From contig JAFLBF010000005.1 in NCBI GenBank assembly GCA_017303895.1, positions 115,148 to 179,147 on the forward strand: 64,000 nt of DNA. The letters are read 5' to 3'. The DNA comes from Bacteroidota bacterium (lineage in GTDB: Bacteria > Bacteroidota > Bacteroidia > 2-12-FULL-35-15). The translations under genes and the position numbers were made by a program. This document shows, piece after piece, positions 1 through 9,450 of this stretch (within the stretch, counting starts at the first letter, position 1; each line of letters begins with the position of its first letter). The notes beneath the pieces are model-generated. The model was given only the letters and a program-made list of their open reading frames with translations, was not told the origin of the DNA and made no database searches.

Positions 1-92
1 TGGGAGGAGAAAATGATCGTAATAAAGCCTAAAAATGCTCCTAAATAGGAGTAAATTACATTTTTAGTAGCTTGTTTTTCAATGATTCCCAT
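1..92 (-). CDS. Polysaccharide flippase (Wzx-like), N-terminal fragment cut by window edge
   Basis: On the minus strand an ATG at 90-92 opens a frame that runs off the left edge for 30 codons without a stop. The peptide begins MGIIEKQATKNVIYSYLGAF and continues as a hydrophobic helix. Oligosaccharide flippases of the MATE/Wzx superfamily in Bacteroidota usually begin like this, with a short polar stretch, then a conserved Tyr/Gly first membrane helix. A canonical promoter lies just upstream at 116-144 on the same strand. In this surface-glycan neighbourhood the likely role is flipping lipid-linked sugar repeat units across the inner membrane. Only the first helix is visible, so the family call is an inference. 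Confidence 0.6.
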   Translation of the reverse strand, partial: MGIIEKQATKNVIYSYLGAFLGFITIIFSS

Positions 93-115
93 GTTTGCAC
101 GATCGTTGTCTCCGG

Positions 116-144
116 CAAAGATAAATTAAAACTCTGTTCAGCAA
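116..144 (-). promoter_or_regulatory. Promoter for the flippase gene
   Basis: Read on the minus strand: TATCTTTG at 123-116 (the -7 box TAnnTTTG) with TTG at 144-142, spacing 18. This is the Bacteroidota sigma-70 consensus. The start codon follows about 24 bases after the box. Confidence 0.6.
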
Positions 145-211
145 CTTTTTGTATTCAAATTAACAAAATTTATGCTGTTTAATTTCTTCGTATTTATCTC
201 GAAAAATCAAG

Positions 212-219
212 TAAATTTG
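212..219 (+). promoter_or_regulatory. Promoter -7 box for the SGNH hydrolase operon
   Basis: TAAATTTG matches TAnnTTTG and ends 20 bases before the ATG at 240. No exact TTG sits at the expected -33 position (TTCG at 187-190), so the element is incomplete. Confidence 0.45.
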
Positions 220-239
220 AGTGCTTTTATTCTTTAAAC

Positions 240-905
240 ATGAAGATAGTGATCCTTGCAGATAGTTATGGTGGACCTCGCATTCATAAAAATGTTGTGG
301 AGGTGAATGAAAGCGAAACTTTCCCCGTGATCCTTCGAAACATGTTTCCTGAACATCATTTTATTGTTGATTTTTTGTCATTTCGTAAGATCACCGATAT
401 GCCAAATTTGGTAAATAAATACAGTGATGCTGATGTTATTGTTATTCAAGCCGGGATTGTAGATGCCTATCCACGGGTGATCAGTCATGAGCGAACTATT
501 TCAGCTTCGTTTTTAAATAAATTGATCCGAAAGACCATCCGTCTAAACAGAGCATTTTTTATTAAATACATCAGCTCTAAGCCATGGACAAGTATTCAGG
601 AATTTGAAAAGTCAATTCGAATTGTTAAAGAGCAATTTAAAGGACAATTAATATGGGTGAATATAGCTCCTGTAAATACTTTTCAAAATAAAGATACTCC
701 CGGAGCCAATGCGTCAATTGCCAAATTTAATAGTGTTTTGAATAAAGCTATAATAGATGATCTGCTTGTAGATGTTCATTCTTTCTTACTAATGCAGATC
801 GATTATGAAAAATATTTGCATCCAATCGATTCACATTTGAATGTATTGGGGAATAAATTGTATGCGGAACGGATAGCCGAAAAATTAAAACTGATCTTAA
901 AATGA
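240..905 (+). CDS. SGNH/GDSL-type hydrolase-fold protein
   Basis: A 221-residue protein with no signal peptide. The N-terminus carries a block I-like ILADSYGG (Ser9 in the nucleophile position), a central QAGIVDAYPR resembling block III, and a C-terminal DSHLN box matching the Asp/His block of SGNH hydrolases. The family includes esterases and sugar O-acetyl-modifying enzymes. The gene opens a three-gene run: its last four bases overlap the ATG of the next oxidoreductase. In this locus an O-acyl esterase or transferase acting on a surface glycan is plausible, but the substrate cannot be read from the sequence. Confidence 0.6.
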   Translation: MKIVILADSYGGPRIHKNVVEVNESETFPVILRNMFPEHHFIVDFLSFRKITDMPNLVNKYSDADVIVIQAGIVDAYPRVISHERTISASFLNKLIRKTIRLNRAFFIKYISSKPWTSIQEFEKSIRIVKEQFKGQLIWVNIAPVNTFQNKDTPGANASIAKFNSVLNKAIIDDLLVDVHSFLLMQIDYEKYLHPIDSHLNVLGNKLYAERIAEKLKLILK

Positions 906-1873
906 AAAATATTGTATTGATAGGTGCTGGTCAGCTGGGTAGCAGGCATTTGCAGGCTTTAGCTTCGTGTGAACATCAATTAGATATTCAAGTGATGGAT
1001 CCGTCTCAAGATTCATTGAATATTGCAGAGTCCCGATTTAACGAAGTAGCATCTGCATTTAAAGGTCGTATAGCGTTTTTGGGTTCAGTAGATCAATTGC
1101 ACAAAAAAATAGATGTTGCGATTGTTGCTACGAACTCAAAAGTTCGAAGATTAGTAGTTGAACAATTAGTAAAGCATGCAAAAGTTGAAAATTTTGTGTT
1201 AGAGAAATTTTTATTTCCTAATCTGGAAGATTATGATGTCGTTGCAAAATTACTGGAGCAACATCAAATAAAAACTTGGGTGAATTGTCCACGCAGAATG
1301 ATGCCATTTTATAAAGCAATTAAAAGTGAATTAACAGGTCCCGTTCAATTCAATGTTACTGGGAATTCATGGGGATTGGGTTGCAATGGAATTCATATGC
1401 TGGATTTGTTTAGTTATCTAACAGATAGAACAGATTTTGAGCTGGATCATCTATTAATCGATCCGGAGATCATGGAAAGTAAAAGGGTGGGTTATGTTGA
1501 ATTTACAGGAACAATTAGAGCTGTTGCCGGAAATAATTTTGCATCGATCACTTCGTATTCAAAGGAAATTTCGCCTGTGTCTGTTCTTATTCAAACGCCC
1601 ACAGCACGCTATAGTATTCAAGAAGGAGCTGAAACAAAAATATGGATCAGTAAGTTGGAGCATAAGTGGGCATGGGAAGAGCAAACTCACAAAATGCTTT
1701 TTCAAAGCCAATTGACCAACAAAGTAGTCGATGCTCTCCTTTCCAATGGAAACTGCGAGCTCACTACTTTTAGTGAGTCGGCACAATTACATAAATTGTT
1801 TTTAAAAAATCTTTTAGAATTTGTTCGAAAACAAAAGAAAGATCAATCAATTAATGAATGTCTAATAACCTAA
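902..1873 (+). CDS. Gfo/Idh/MocA family oxidoreductase
   Basis: A 323-residue protein beginning with a Rossmann motif (IGAGQLGSRHLQAL, residues about 6-19) for NAD(P) binding. The usual EKP motif appears as LEKF, without the proline, followed by a conserved NCPRRMMPFY stretch in the substrate domain. Family members oxidise or reduce sugars, often nucleotide sugars or inositols. It overlaps the upstream gene by four bases and the next oxidoreductase by one base (TAATG), so the three are probably co-translated. Having two Gfo/Idh paralogues in a row suggests successive or heteromeric steps on one sugar (inference). Confidence 0.75.
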   Translation: MKNIVLIGAGQLGSRHLQALASCEHQLDIQVMDPSQDSLNIAESRFNEVASAFKGRIAFLGSVDQLHKKIDVAIVATNSKVRRLVVEQLVKHAKVENFVLEKFLFPNLEDYDVVAKLLEQHQIKTWVNCPRRMMPFYKAIKSELTGPVQFNVTGNSWGLGCNGIHMLDLFSYLTDRTDFELDHLLIDPEIMESKRVGYVEFTGTIRAVAGNNFASITSYSKEISPVSVLIQTPTARYSIQEGAETKIWISKLEHKWAWEEQTHKMLFQSQLTNKVVDALLSNGNCELTTFSESAQLHKLFLKNLLEFVRKQKKDQSINECLIT

Positions 1874-2814
1874 TGGCAAAAAAAATACTACTTGTTGGAG
1901 CAGGCCCTATGGCGGTTGATTATTTTAAAGTTTTGAAAGCTTTAAATTATGAAGTGACTGTTGTTGGAAGAAGTGAAAAATCTGCTTTGGATTTTGAATC
2001 AAAAACCGGTCAGAAAGCCTTTGCTGGCGGTTTGACCTCTTTTTTGAAAAGCTCTGCTTCTGAATTTGAAGCAGCTATAGTTGCAGTTGGAGTAGAGCAG
2101 TTGGCTTCTGCAACTGCAGAACTGATCAATCATGATGTTAGGTCGATTTTAGTCGAAAAACCTGCCGGAATGAATCGTAAAGAGATAGAAGATTTGGCCA
2201 TTTTAGCGACTTCAAAAAAGGCAGATGTATTTGTGGCGTATAACCGCAGGTTTTATTCCTCCGTATTAAAAGCAGAAGAAATAATAAAAACAGATGGAGG
2301 TGTCAGTTCATTTAATTTTGAATTCACTGAATGGGCTCATGTGATCGAGCCCTTGCAAAAGGCTCCGGGAGTGAAAGAAACCTGGTTGTTGGCAAATTCA
2401 ACCCATGTGATCGACCTTGCATTTTATATTGGTGGCAAACCCGCTGTTATGAATTCCTATACTTCAGGACAATTATCATGGCATAAGCATTCTGTTTATT
2501 CCGGGGCGGGGAGATCTGTTACAGGTGCATTATTCTCTTATCAAGCCAATTGGGAAGCTCCCGGAAGATGGGTGTTGGAGGTGCTTACAAAGAACTCCCG
2601 CCTGATCTTTAAACCAATGGAAGAACTTCAAATTCAAGTAAAAGGATCTGTTGCTATCAATAAAGTGGAAATCGATAATACTCTAGATACTCAATTTAAG
2701 CCCGGATTACACAGACAAACTGAAGCTTTTCTTGTTAAAGAATATTCCAAACTTAAGTCGATTACTCAGCAGCTGGAAGATGCCAAAATATATGAGCAAA
2801 TAGCGCAAGGATAA
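1873..2814 (+). CDS. Gfo/Idh/MocA family oxidoreductase
   Basis: A 313-residue paralogue of the preceding gene. I use the ATG at 1873, which forms a TAATG junction with the upstream stop and places the Rossmann motif (LLVGAGPMAVDYF) right at the N-terminus; an ATG at 1858 would add five residues and overlap more. It has the full EKP motif (VEKPAG) and a central YNRRFY, as in the family. It probably acts on a nucleotide-activated or glycan sugar. The next gene is on the opposite strand and ends ten bases away. Confidence 0.78.
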   Translation: MAKKILLVGAGPMAVDYFKVLKALNYEVTVVGRSEKSALDFESKTGQKAFAGGLTSFLKSSASEFEAAIVAVGVEQLASATAELINHDVRSILVEKPAGMNRKEIEDLAILATSKKADVFVAYNRRFYSSVLKAEEIIKTDGGVSSFNFEFTEWAHVIEPLQKAPGVKETWLLANSTHVIDLAFYIGGKPAVMNSYTSGQLSWHKHSVYSGAGRSVTGALFSYQANWEAPGRWVLEVLTKNSRLIFKPMEELQIQVKGSVAINKVEIDNTLDTQFKPGLHRQTEAFLVKEYSKLKSITQQLEDAKIYEQIAQG

Positions 2815-2823
2815 TATTGCTCT

Positions 2824-4032
2824 TTATTTCTGAATTATTAATTTACCTTGTTGTATGTTACTTTTTTCAGAAGATTTTATTTTGTAAAAGTAAATACCAC
2901 TAGTCTCATTCGTCAAGTCAATAGACTCGTTAGAGTTTAATACCGTTTTCTGCTGAATTAATTTCCCTGAAAGGTCAAAAATTTCTATGTAGTATTCGGC
3001 TTGAGTATCAAATCCGGAGAATGTAATAAATCCAGCAGAGGGAGATGGCGATACAACAATATTTATGTTAGTTGAAGTTAAATTATCAATTGAATTAAAA
3101 TCAGTAAGTTTTAACACTGTTCCATTTAATCCACAAGTATAACCAACATTGGGGGTTGGGAAATGAGAGCCATATTGTCTATTTGAACTAGTGGTTTCTG
3201 TAGTCCAATTAGTGCCTCCATCTATTGTTTTTAGTATAGTACTAGTATTACCGGTAATACTTCCTCCAGTAACAAATCCTAATGTGTTACTAATAAATTT
3301 TACAGATCCGAAAAAATTATTTGAAAAAGTTTGGGAGTTCCAGGTAGCCCCCGCATCTGTAGTTTTTAAAATAACTCCAGTGTTGCTCCCTTGACTACCA
3401 CCTACCGCAAAACCGGTATTTGAGTTAATAAAAAAGACCGATAACAATTGCATGCTCGTTCCGGTTATAAGAGGAGACCATGTTTGACCAGCATCAGTTG
3501 TTTTTAGGATCACACCCGCGTTCCCAACTGCATAACCAGTATTGGGGCTTGTGAAATAGATCCCATAAAGTGGTTGGCTTGTTCCAGAAGATTGAGATGT
3601 CCAAGTTGTTCCTTTGTCAGTAGACTTTAATATCATTCCATTGTATCCGGCAATGTATAATGCGCTTCCGTTGGTTGAACCAATAAATGGAAGCGTATTT
3701 CCTGTTCCAGTATTCATAGAGTTCCAGGATGTTCCACCATTTACTGTTCTCAATGCAATTCCATTTGCTCCAACTGCATATCCTGTATCATTGCTTATGA
3801 AATGGAGGTGAGATACATGGCTAGAGACTCCTGTTGTTAGCATCGTCCAATTTACACCTCCATCTGTTGTTTTTTCAATTTGCCCGTTATCGCCTGCAAC
3901 GAAACCTGTATTAGCATCTGTGAAATAAACCCCTGTATTTACTCCTGTCGAAAGGTTTGTAAGTGATTGCCAGGATTGTGAATAACATTGAATTGACAAT
4001 AATACAATGAATGATGTAAGTAACTTTTGCAT
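2824..4032 (-). CDS. Secreted Ycf48/BNR-repeat protein with T9SS sorting domain
   Basis: A 402-residue protein with signal peptide MQKLLTSFIVLLSIQCYSQS. Residues about 25-310 hold six or seven repeats of roughly 40 residues, each with a pattern like NTGFAVG...ILKTTDAG.TW; this is the beta-propeller repeat of Ycf48-like and BNR proteins. The last ~80 residues (from NINIVVSPSPSAGFITFSG to KLIIQK) form a type A T9SS C-terminal sorting domain, so the protein is exported to the cell surface by the type IX secretion system. The ligand is unknown. It stands alone between the oxidoreductases and the legionaminic operon and is probably a monocistronic insertion. Confidence 0.82.
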   Translation of the reverse strand: MQKLLTSFIVLLSIQCYSQSWQSLTNLSTGVNTGVYFTDANTGFVAGDNGQIEKTTDGGVNWTMLTTGVSSHVSHLHFISNDTGYAVGANGIALRTVNGGTSWNSMNTGTGNTLPFIGSTNGSALYIAGYNGMILKSTDKGTTWTSQSSGTSQPLYGIYFTSPNTGYAVGNAGVILKTTDAGQTWSPLITGTSMQLLSVFFINSNTGFAVGGSQGSNTGVILKTTDAGATWNSQTFSNNFFGSVKFISNTLGFVTGGSITGNTSTILKTIDGGTNWTTETTSSNRQYGSHFPTPNVGYTCGLNGTVLKLTDFNSIDNLTSTNINIVVSPSPSAGFITFSGFDTQAEYYIEIFDLSGKLIQQKTVLNSNESIDLTNETSGIYFYKIKSSEKSNIQQGKLIIQK

Positions 4033-4106
4033 GTTCGTATAATTTCCAACAAGATAGATAATTTTTTACTTATTGCAATATTAGTTTGAAATAACTGCAT
4101 AAATTG

Positions 4107-4135
4107 TTGTTTTTGCCTACATTTAGTTAAATTTG
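4107..4135 (+). promoter_or_regulatory. Promoter of the legionaminic acid operon
   Basis: TTG at 4107-4109, 18 bases, then TAAATTTG at 4128-4135, the full Bacteroidota consensus. The predicted start of transcription is about ten bases before the legB ATG at 4156. No further clear promoter is seen before legF, so the nine genes are probably one transcript. Confidence 0.65.
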
Positions 4136-4155
4136 CTATCTAATTTAGTAAAGTA

Positions 4156-5142
4156 ATGAAAACAGTTTTAGTTACAGGTGCGGATGGTTTTATCGGAAGT
4201 CATTTAGTTGAAAAATTAGTAGATGAAGGATTTAAGGTAAAAGCATTTGTATATTACAACTCCTTCAATTCCTGGGGATGGTTAGATACATTTCCAAAAG
4301 AAAAAATAAACAAGATTGAGATCTTTGCTGGTGATGTGCGCGATCCGAATGGAGTTCGTACCGCTATGAAAGGAGTTGATATCGTTTATCACTTGGCCGC
4401 TCTGATCGCAATTCCATACAGTTACCATTCACCTGACAGTTATGTGGATACGAATGTAAAAGGAACTTTGAATATCCTACAAGCTGCTCGTGATCTGAAT
4501 ATAGAAAGAGTTTTGGTAACATCTACTTCTGAAGTTTATGGTACCGCTTTGTATGTTCCTATAGATGAGAAACATCCTAAGCAAGGACAATCGCCCTACT
4601 CGGCAAGCAAAATTGGTGCTGATGCGATGGCCGATTCTTTCTACAGAAGCTTTAATCTTCCCGTTACCATAGTTCGACCGTTCAATACTTTTGGCCCTCG
4701 CCAAAGTGCACGTGCAGTAATTCCAACAATCATTACACAACTGTTAGCGGGAAAAACAGAGATCAAATTAGGTGCTTTGCATCCAACTCGTGATCTGTTG
4801 TTTGTTAAAGATACAGTTGCAGCTTTTGTTGCTATTGCTAACTCAAAAGAAACGATCGGGCATGAGATCAATATTGCTACTCAGCAGGAGATCTCTATTC
4901 AGGATCTTGCTCAACATTTAATTAATTCAATCAACCCAAATGCAAAGATCATTTCGGATGATATCCGTTTGCGTCCTGAGAAAAGTGAGGTAGAACGTTT
5001 ATTAGGTTCAGCTGAAAAGATCAAATCGTTGACCAACTGGAAGCCCGAGTACACTCTTGAGCAAGGATTAAAACACACGATAGAATGGTTCTCTCAATCA
5101 GAGAATATTAAAAATTATAAAGCAGATATTTACAATGTTTAA
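4156..5142 (+). CDS. legB: GDP-N-acetylglucosamine 4,6-dehydratase (LegB)
   Basis: A 328-residue extended SDR. TGADGFIGSH at residues 7-16 binds NAD; TSTSEVYG at 122-129 and YSASK (Tyr148, Lys152) supply the catalytic site; RPFNTFGPRQSARAVIPTII is typical of LegB. The enzyme converts GDP-GlcNAc to the 4-keto-6-deoxy sugar, the first committed step of the GDP route to legionaminic acid. Its end overlaps the aminotransferase by eight bases. The PtmE-like gene in the same operon supports GDP rather than UDP sugars. Confidence 0.88.
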   Translation: MKTVLVTGADGFIGSHLVEKLVDEGFKVKAFVYYNSFNSWGWLDTFPKEKINKIEIFAGDVRDPNGVRTAMKGVDIVYHLAALIAIPYSYHSPDSYVDTNVKGTLNILQAARDLNIERVLVTSTSEVYGTALYVPIDEKHPKQGQSPYSASKIGADAMADSFYRSFNLPVTIVRPFNTFGPRQSARAVIPTIITQLLAGKTEIKLGALHPTRDLLFVKDTVAAFVAIANSKETIGHEINIATQQEISIQDLAQHLINSINPNAKIISDDIRLRPEKSEVERLLGSAEKIKSLTNWKPEYTLEQGLKHTIEWFSQSENIKNYKADIYNV

Positions 5143-6277
5143 GGATACTGTTGATTTTATTAAGAAACAATTTCCTGGTCAGGATTTCATTCCTTTGCAT
5201 GAACCCCGGTTTCTAGGGAATGAAAAAAAATACTTGCTCGATTGTATTGATTCCACTTTTGTTTCTTCTGTTGGGAAATATGTGGATGATTTTGAAAAAC
5301 AAATTGCCCATTACACCGGTGCTAAATATGCTGTAGCAGCAGTAAATGGAACAGCAGCTTTGCATATGGCCATGATTGTTGCCGGTGTAAAACGTGATGA
5401 CCTTGTAATAACACAACCTTTAAGTTTTATTGCCACTTGTAATGCGATCTCTTATATCGGGGCTAAACCACTGTTTGTAGATGTTGATGCAGATACATTA
5501 GGATTGAGTTCGGAAAAGTTGAAACAATATTTAAATGAATTTGCAGTAAAAAAGGGGAATGAGTCATTTCATAAGATCACTGGTCAGCGCATTTCGGCTT
5601 GTGTGCCGATGCATACTTTTGGTCATCCCTGCCGGATCGATGAGATAGCAGCCATTTGTTCTGAATATGGAATTGCACTGATCGAAGATGCTGCTGAATC
5701 TATTGGTAGTTATTTTAAAGAAAAACATACCGGAACATTTGGTCTGTTAGGAACTTTTAGTTTTAATGGCAATAAAACCATTACCTGTGGTGGTGGTGGT
5801 GCAATTGTTACCAACGATGAGAAGTTGGCTAAGAAGGCAAAATATCTGACCACACAAGCCAAGGTGCCACACCGATGGGATTTTGTTCATGATGAGATAG
5901 GATATAACTACCGTATGCCGAATTTAAATGCAGCATTAATGTGTGCTCAATTAGAGCAGCTGGATTCTTTTTTGGATAACAAAAGGGAGTTAGCAGGTTT
6001 ATATAAAGATTTTTTTAAAGATAATGCAATTCAATTCATAGCTGAACCGTCTGCATCCAGATCGAACTATTGGTTATGTGCGGTGTTGTTGGAGAATAAA
6101 GATAAACGGGATGAATTTTTAGCATATACCAACGATAATGGTGTGATGACACGTCCATCATGGACCTTGATGCATAAGTTGATCATGTTTAAAGATTGTT
6201 TACGTGGAAATTTAGATAATGCAGAAATGATTGAAAGTAGATTGGTAAATATCCCAAGCAGTGTTAGACTAAAATGA
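5135..6277 (+). CDS. legC: Nucleotide-sugar 4-aminotransferase (LegC), DegT/DnrJ/EryC1 family
   Basis: A 380-residue PLP enzyme. Asp185 (IEDAAES) should contact the PLP ring nitrogen and Lys214 (in FSFNGNKTIT) form the Schiff base; NYRMPNLNAALMCAQLEQL follows as in the family. It transfers an amino group from glutamate to C4 of the LegB product. It overlaps legB by eight bases and legI by four, indicating translational coupling. UDP-bacillosamine aminotransferases are similar, but the operon context points to LegC. Confidence 0.87.
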   Translation: MFKDTVDFIKKQFPGQDFIPLHEPRFLGNEKKYLLDCIDSTFVSSVGKYVDDFEKQIAHYTGAKYAVAAVNGTAALHMAMIVAGVKRDDLVITQPLSFIATCNAISYIGAKPLFVDVDADTLGLSSEKLKQYLNEFAVKKGNESFHKITGQRISACVPMHTFGHPCRIDEIAAICSEYGIALIEDAAESIGSYFKEKHTGTFGLLGTFSFNGNKTITCGGGGAIVTNDEKLAKKAKYLTTQAKVPHRWDFVHDEIGYNYRMPNLNAALMCAQLEQLDSFLDNKRELAGLYKDFFKDNAIQFIAEPSASRSNYWLCAVLLENKDKRDEFLAYTNDNGVMTRPSWTLMHKLIMFKDCLRGNLDNAEMIESRLVNIPSSVRLK

Positions 6278-7299
6278 GAAAGCATATCTTGATCATAGCA
6301 GAAGCCGGTGTAAACCACAATGGTAACATCGAAATGGCAAAGAGGCTGATAGATGCAGCTGCTGATGCCGGAGCTGACTATGTCAAATTTCAAACATTTA
6401 AAACAGAAAAACTTGTAAGTATTGATGCAAAACAAGCAGAGTATCAGCAGAAAAACATGGGAAGTTCAGCTGAAGCCTCTCAATTTGAAATGCTTAAAAA
6501 GTTGGAGTTATCTGTAAATGATCATCATGAACTGATTGCGTATTGCAATTCGAAAAATATAAAATTCCTTTCCACTGCTTTTGATCTGGATAGTATTGAT
6601 CTTTTAAATGAATTAAATATCGATCTGTTCAAGATTCCTTCCGGAGAAATCACCAATTTACCCTATTTAGAAAAGATCGGACGATTGAATAAGCAAGTGA
6701 TCGTTTCTACAGGGATGTGTGTGATGGAGGAGGTCGAAGAGGCTGTAAACACATTAGTTGCAGCAGGAACTCAACGGGATAAGATATCGGTATTGCATTG
6801 CACTACTGATTATCCAACCGCAATGAACGATGTAAATTTAAATGCAATGTTGAGTATTCAACAGCATTTGAATGTTCCGGTAGGTTATTCCGATCATACG
6901 CTGGGAATCGAAATTCCAATAGCTGCCGTTGCAATGGGCGCTGTGATAATAGAAAAACATTTTACACTTGATAAATCATTACCGGGTCCGGATCATAAGG
7001 CTTCATTAGAGCCATCCGAATTGAAGGCGATGGTATCGGCCATCCGGAATTTGGAAATGGCTTTTGGATCTTCCGATAAGCAGCCAACAGCAACAGAGAA
7101 AAAGAACATGTTGGTTGGAAGAAAAAGTATTCATCTCTCAAGATCTTTGTCTAAAGGGCATGTATTATCAGAAAGTGATCTGATCATGAAGCGTCCGGGA
7201 GATGGTATTTCGCCTATGAAATTGAAAACGATTGTTGGTAAACAATTAAAAAGAGATTTGCCTGCAGAACATAAATTGATGATTGAAGATATTTGTTAA
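6274..7299 (+). CDS. legI: N,N'-diacetyllegionaminate synthase (LegI/NeuB family)
   Basis: A 341-residue protein. The N-terminal NeuB TIM barrel (residues ~1-270) has EAGVNHNG and YVKFQTFKTE near the start and SDHTLG later; the C-terminal ~60 residues form the SAF (antifreeze-like) domain. It condenses phosphoenolpyruvate with a 2,4-diamido-6-deoxymannose to give the nine-carbon nonulosonate. Assignment to legionaminic rather than sialic acid rests on LegB, LegC and LegG in the same operon. Confidence 0.9.
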   Translation: MRKHILIIAEAGVNHNGNIEMAKRLIDAAADAGADYVKFQTFKTEKLVSIDAKQAEYQQKNMGSSAEASQFEMLKKLELSVNDHHELIAYCNSKNIKFLSTAFDLDSIDLLNELNIDLFKIPSGEITNLPYLEKIGRLNKQVIVSTGMCVMEEVEEAVNTLVAAGTQRDKISVLHCTTDYPTAMNDVNLNAMLSIQQHLNVPVGYSDHTLGIEIPIAAVAMGAVIIEKHFTLDKSLPGPDHKASLEPSELKAMVSAIRNLEMAFGSSDKQPTATEKKNMLVGRKSIHLSRSLSKGHVLSESDLIMKRPGDGISPMKLKTIVGKQLKRDLPAEHKLMIEDIC

Positions 7300-8252
7300 T
7301 GGAAATCAAAGACTATAAATCAGGAGATGAGGTTGCGATACTTGAATTGTTTCAATTGTCGTTTGGTAGACAATTGTCTTTAGATTTTTGGAAGTGGCGT
7401 TTTTTGAGTAATCCTGTGAAAAAGTTGATGATCAAATTGATGTGGGATAAAGATAAATTGGTTGGTCATTATGCCGTTTCCCCTGTTACACTTTCTATTG
7501 GGCAGGAAAATATTCTTTCTGCATTATCAATGACTACCATGACACATCCCGAATATGCTGGCAGAGGAATTTTTAAAGATCTGGCCGAGGCATTGTATAA
7601 TCAAGAAGCTAATACAAGTAACCTGAAGGCAGTATGGGGATTCCCGAATGCAAATTCTCATTATGGTTTCATTAAAAATCTAAAGTGGAAAAATTTAGAA
7701 CAGATACCGACTTTTACATTGGATTGTGCTAAACTTAAATCGATTGATTTTTCATCGATAAAAGTGGTTGGTGAGTTTGGCAATGAACATGTTGTATCCC
7801 AAATCAAAAGTTATTCAAGTGATTCTATAAAAGTTAATAAATCACTCGAATATCTCAATTGGCGCTATTTGCAAAATCCTGTAAATAAGTACGATATTTT
7901 TGAAGTTACATTGGGAAGCGAAACGTATTTTGCTGTAGCGAAAGTCTTCTCTTCGTTTATAGACAAGAATAAATACGAAGTGGATCTCTTGGAGCTTTCA
8001 TTTCCAGCAGATCATGATTTGTTGCTTCAGTTGTTAAATGCGATCAAAGTGTATTATGCTTCAAATAATATTTGTAGAATAAATTTATGGTTATCTCTTC
8101 ATGATGATAAACATATATTGTTAGAGAAAATTGGTTTTGCGAATATGCTACCAATTACATATTCTGGAATACGAATTTTAGATGATAAATTGGAATCTTT
8201 AGCAACAGCTGCCAATTGGAGTTATTCAATGGGTGATTCGGATGTGTATTAA
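7299..8252 (+). CDS. GNAT-family acyltransferase in the legionaminic operon
   Basis: A 317-residue protein. I start at the ATG at 7299, which shares a TAATG with the legI stop; a TTG at 7293 is the alternative. The acetyl-CoA binding signature is seen near residues 80-100 (HPEYAGRGIFKDL). The rest resembles long two-lobed GNAT proteins found in polysaccharide loci. It probably acylates an amino group on the sugar. Because a NeuD/LegH-type acetyltransferase is also present, this enzyme may add a second or unusual N-acyl group, perhaps after the PIG-L deacetylase removes an acetyl; that order is inference. Confidence 0.7.
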   Translation: MEIKDYKSGDEVAILELFQLSFGRQLSLDFWKWRFLSNPVKKLMIKLMWDKDKLVGHYAVSPVTLSIGQENILSALSMTTMTHPEYAGRGIFKDLAEALYNQEANTSNLKAVWGFPNANSHYGFIKNLKWKNLEQIPTFTLDCAKLKSIDFSSIKVVGEFGNEHVVSQIKSYSSDSIKVNKSLEYLNWRYLQNPVNKYDIFEVTLGSETYFAVAKVFSSFIDKNKYEVDLLELSFPADHDLLLQLLNAIKVYYASNNICRINLWLSLHDDKHILLEKIGFANMLPITYSGIRILDDKLESLATAANWSYSMGDSDVY

Positions 8253-8254
8253 AA

Positions 8255-9424
8255 ATGGAAAAGAGAAAAAGAAAAATATTAGCAGTTACTGGTGCCCGCT
8301 CAGAGTACGATATTCTTTATCCTGTTTTGGAGAAATTAAATTCCGATCCTGATTTTCAATTGGAGATCCTCGTTACGGGAGCTCATCTTTCTGAAAGATA
8401 TGGAATGACTGTAAAGAATATTGAAAAGGATGGTTTTGTAATAGCGGAAAGAGTAGATAATCTGATTGATGATGATAGGCGTATTGGTCGTATTATTTCT
8501 TTAGGCAATCAGATCGTTCCTTTTGCAAATGCATTTGATCGCATCCAGCCTGATGTGATCATGGTTGTTGGCGACCGCGAAGAAGCTATTTCTGTATCAC
8601 TCACTGCAGCTTATTTAGATATTCCTGTAGCGCATATTGCAGGTGGTGATATAGCAAAGGATGGGAACATCGATAATTCCGTACGTTATGCTACCAGTAA
8701 ATTTTCGCACATTCATTTTACAATATTAGAACAGCATCGTGAAACTCTTTTAAAATTAGGTGAGGACGATTGGAGGATCTTTACCGTTGGTAATCCTGCT
8801 TTGGATCGTTTTTTAGCGACACCGGTACTTAGTAGAAAAGAACTTTCCTCTAACTTAAACTTTGATATTGTTGAAGATAAATACCTTGTATTGATTCAGC
8901 ATCCTATTATTACAGATGTTGAAAATGAAGGGAAAAATATCAGAGAGACATTAGACGCAATTGTTGATTCAGGTTATAAATGCTTGATCAACTATCCGAA
9001 TTCCGATGCAGGTAATTTTGCGATCATTCAAGCGTATGAAGAATACATTAAAAAGCACAAGGAGCTTTTTGTGTTTAAGAATTTAGATCGGTTGAATTAT
9101 ATTAATGTGTTGCGTAATGCATCTTGTTTGTTGGGTAATTCCAGCTCTGGTATCATTGAAGCACCCTCCTTAGGGTTGCCGGTTGTGAATATTGGACAAC
9201 GCCAAAGAGGAAGAGCACATGCAAATAATGTGATATTCGTTGATAACAAAAAAGAGGAGATACTAAATGCAATTATCCGTTCGCTTACTGACCAAGATTA
9301 TATTCAATCAGTAAAAACGATCAAGAATCCTTATGGAGATGGCAATAGTGCCTCTAAAATTGTAGAAGTACTTCGAACAATTCCGTTAGACAATAATCTT
9401 ATTTATAAAAATATTACGTATTAA
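8255..9424 (+). CDS. legG: Hydrolysing NDP-N-acetylglucosamine 2-epimerase (LegG/NeuC family)
   Basis: A 389-residue GT-B fold enzyme. TGARSEYDILYPVLEKL at the N-terminus, VVGDREEAIS and HIAGGD in the middle, and GNSSSGIIEAPSLGLPVVNI near the C-terminus are the conserved marks of UDP/GDP-GlcNAc 2-epimerases of the hydrolysing kind. It releases the nucleotide and inverts C2 to give the manno sugar used by LegI. Only two bases separate its ATG from the upstream stop. Confidence 0.88.
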   Translation: MEKRKRKILAVTGARSEYDILYPVLEKLNSDPDFQLEILVTGAHLSERYGMTVKNIEKDGFVIAERVDNLIDDDRRIGRIISLGNQIVPFANAFDRIQPDVIMVVGDREEAISVSLTAAYLDIPVAHIAGGDIAKDGNIDNSVRYATSKFSHIHFTILEQHRETLLKLGEDDWRIFTVGNPALDRFLATPVLSRKELSSNLNFDIVEDKYLVLIQHPIITDVENEGKNIRETLDAIVDSGYKCLINYPNSDAGNFAIIQAYEEYIKKHKELFVFKNLDRLNYINVLRNASCLLGNSSSGIIEAPSLGLPVVNIGQRQRGRAHANNVIFVDNKKEEILNAIIRSLTDQDYIQSVKTIKNPYGDGNSASKIVEVLRTIPLDNNLIYKNITY

Positions 9425-9450
9425 TAGGTGATCAATTTAAATAATAAAAC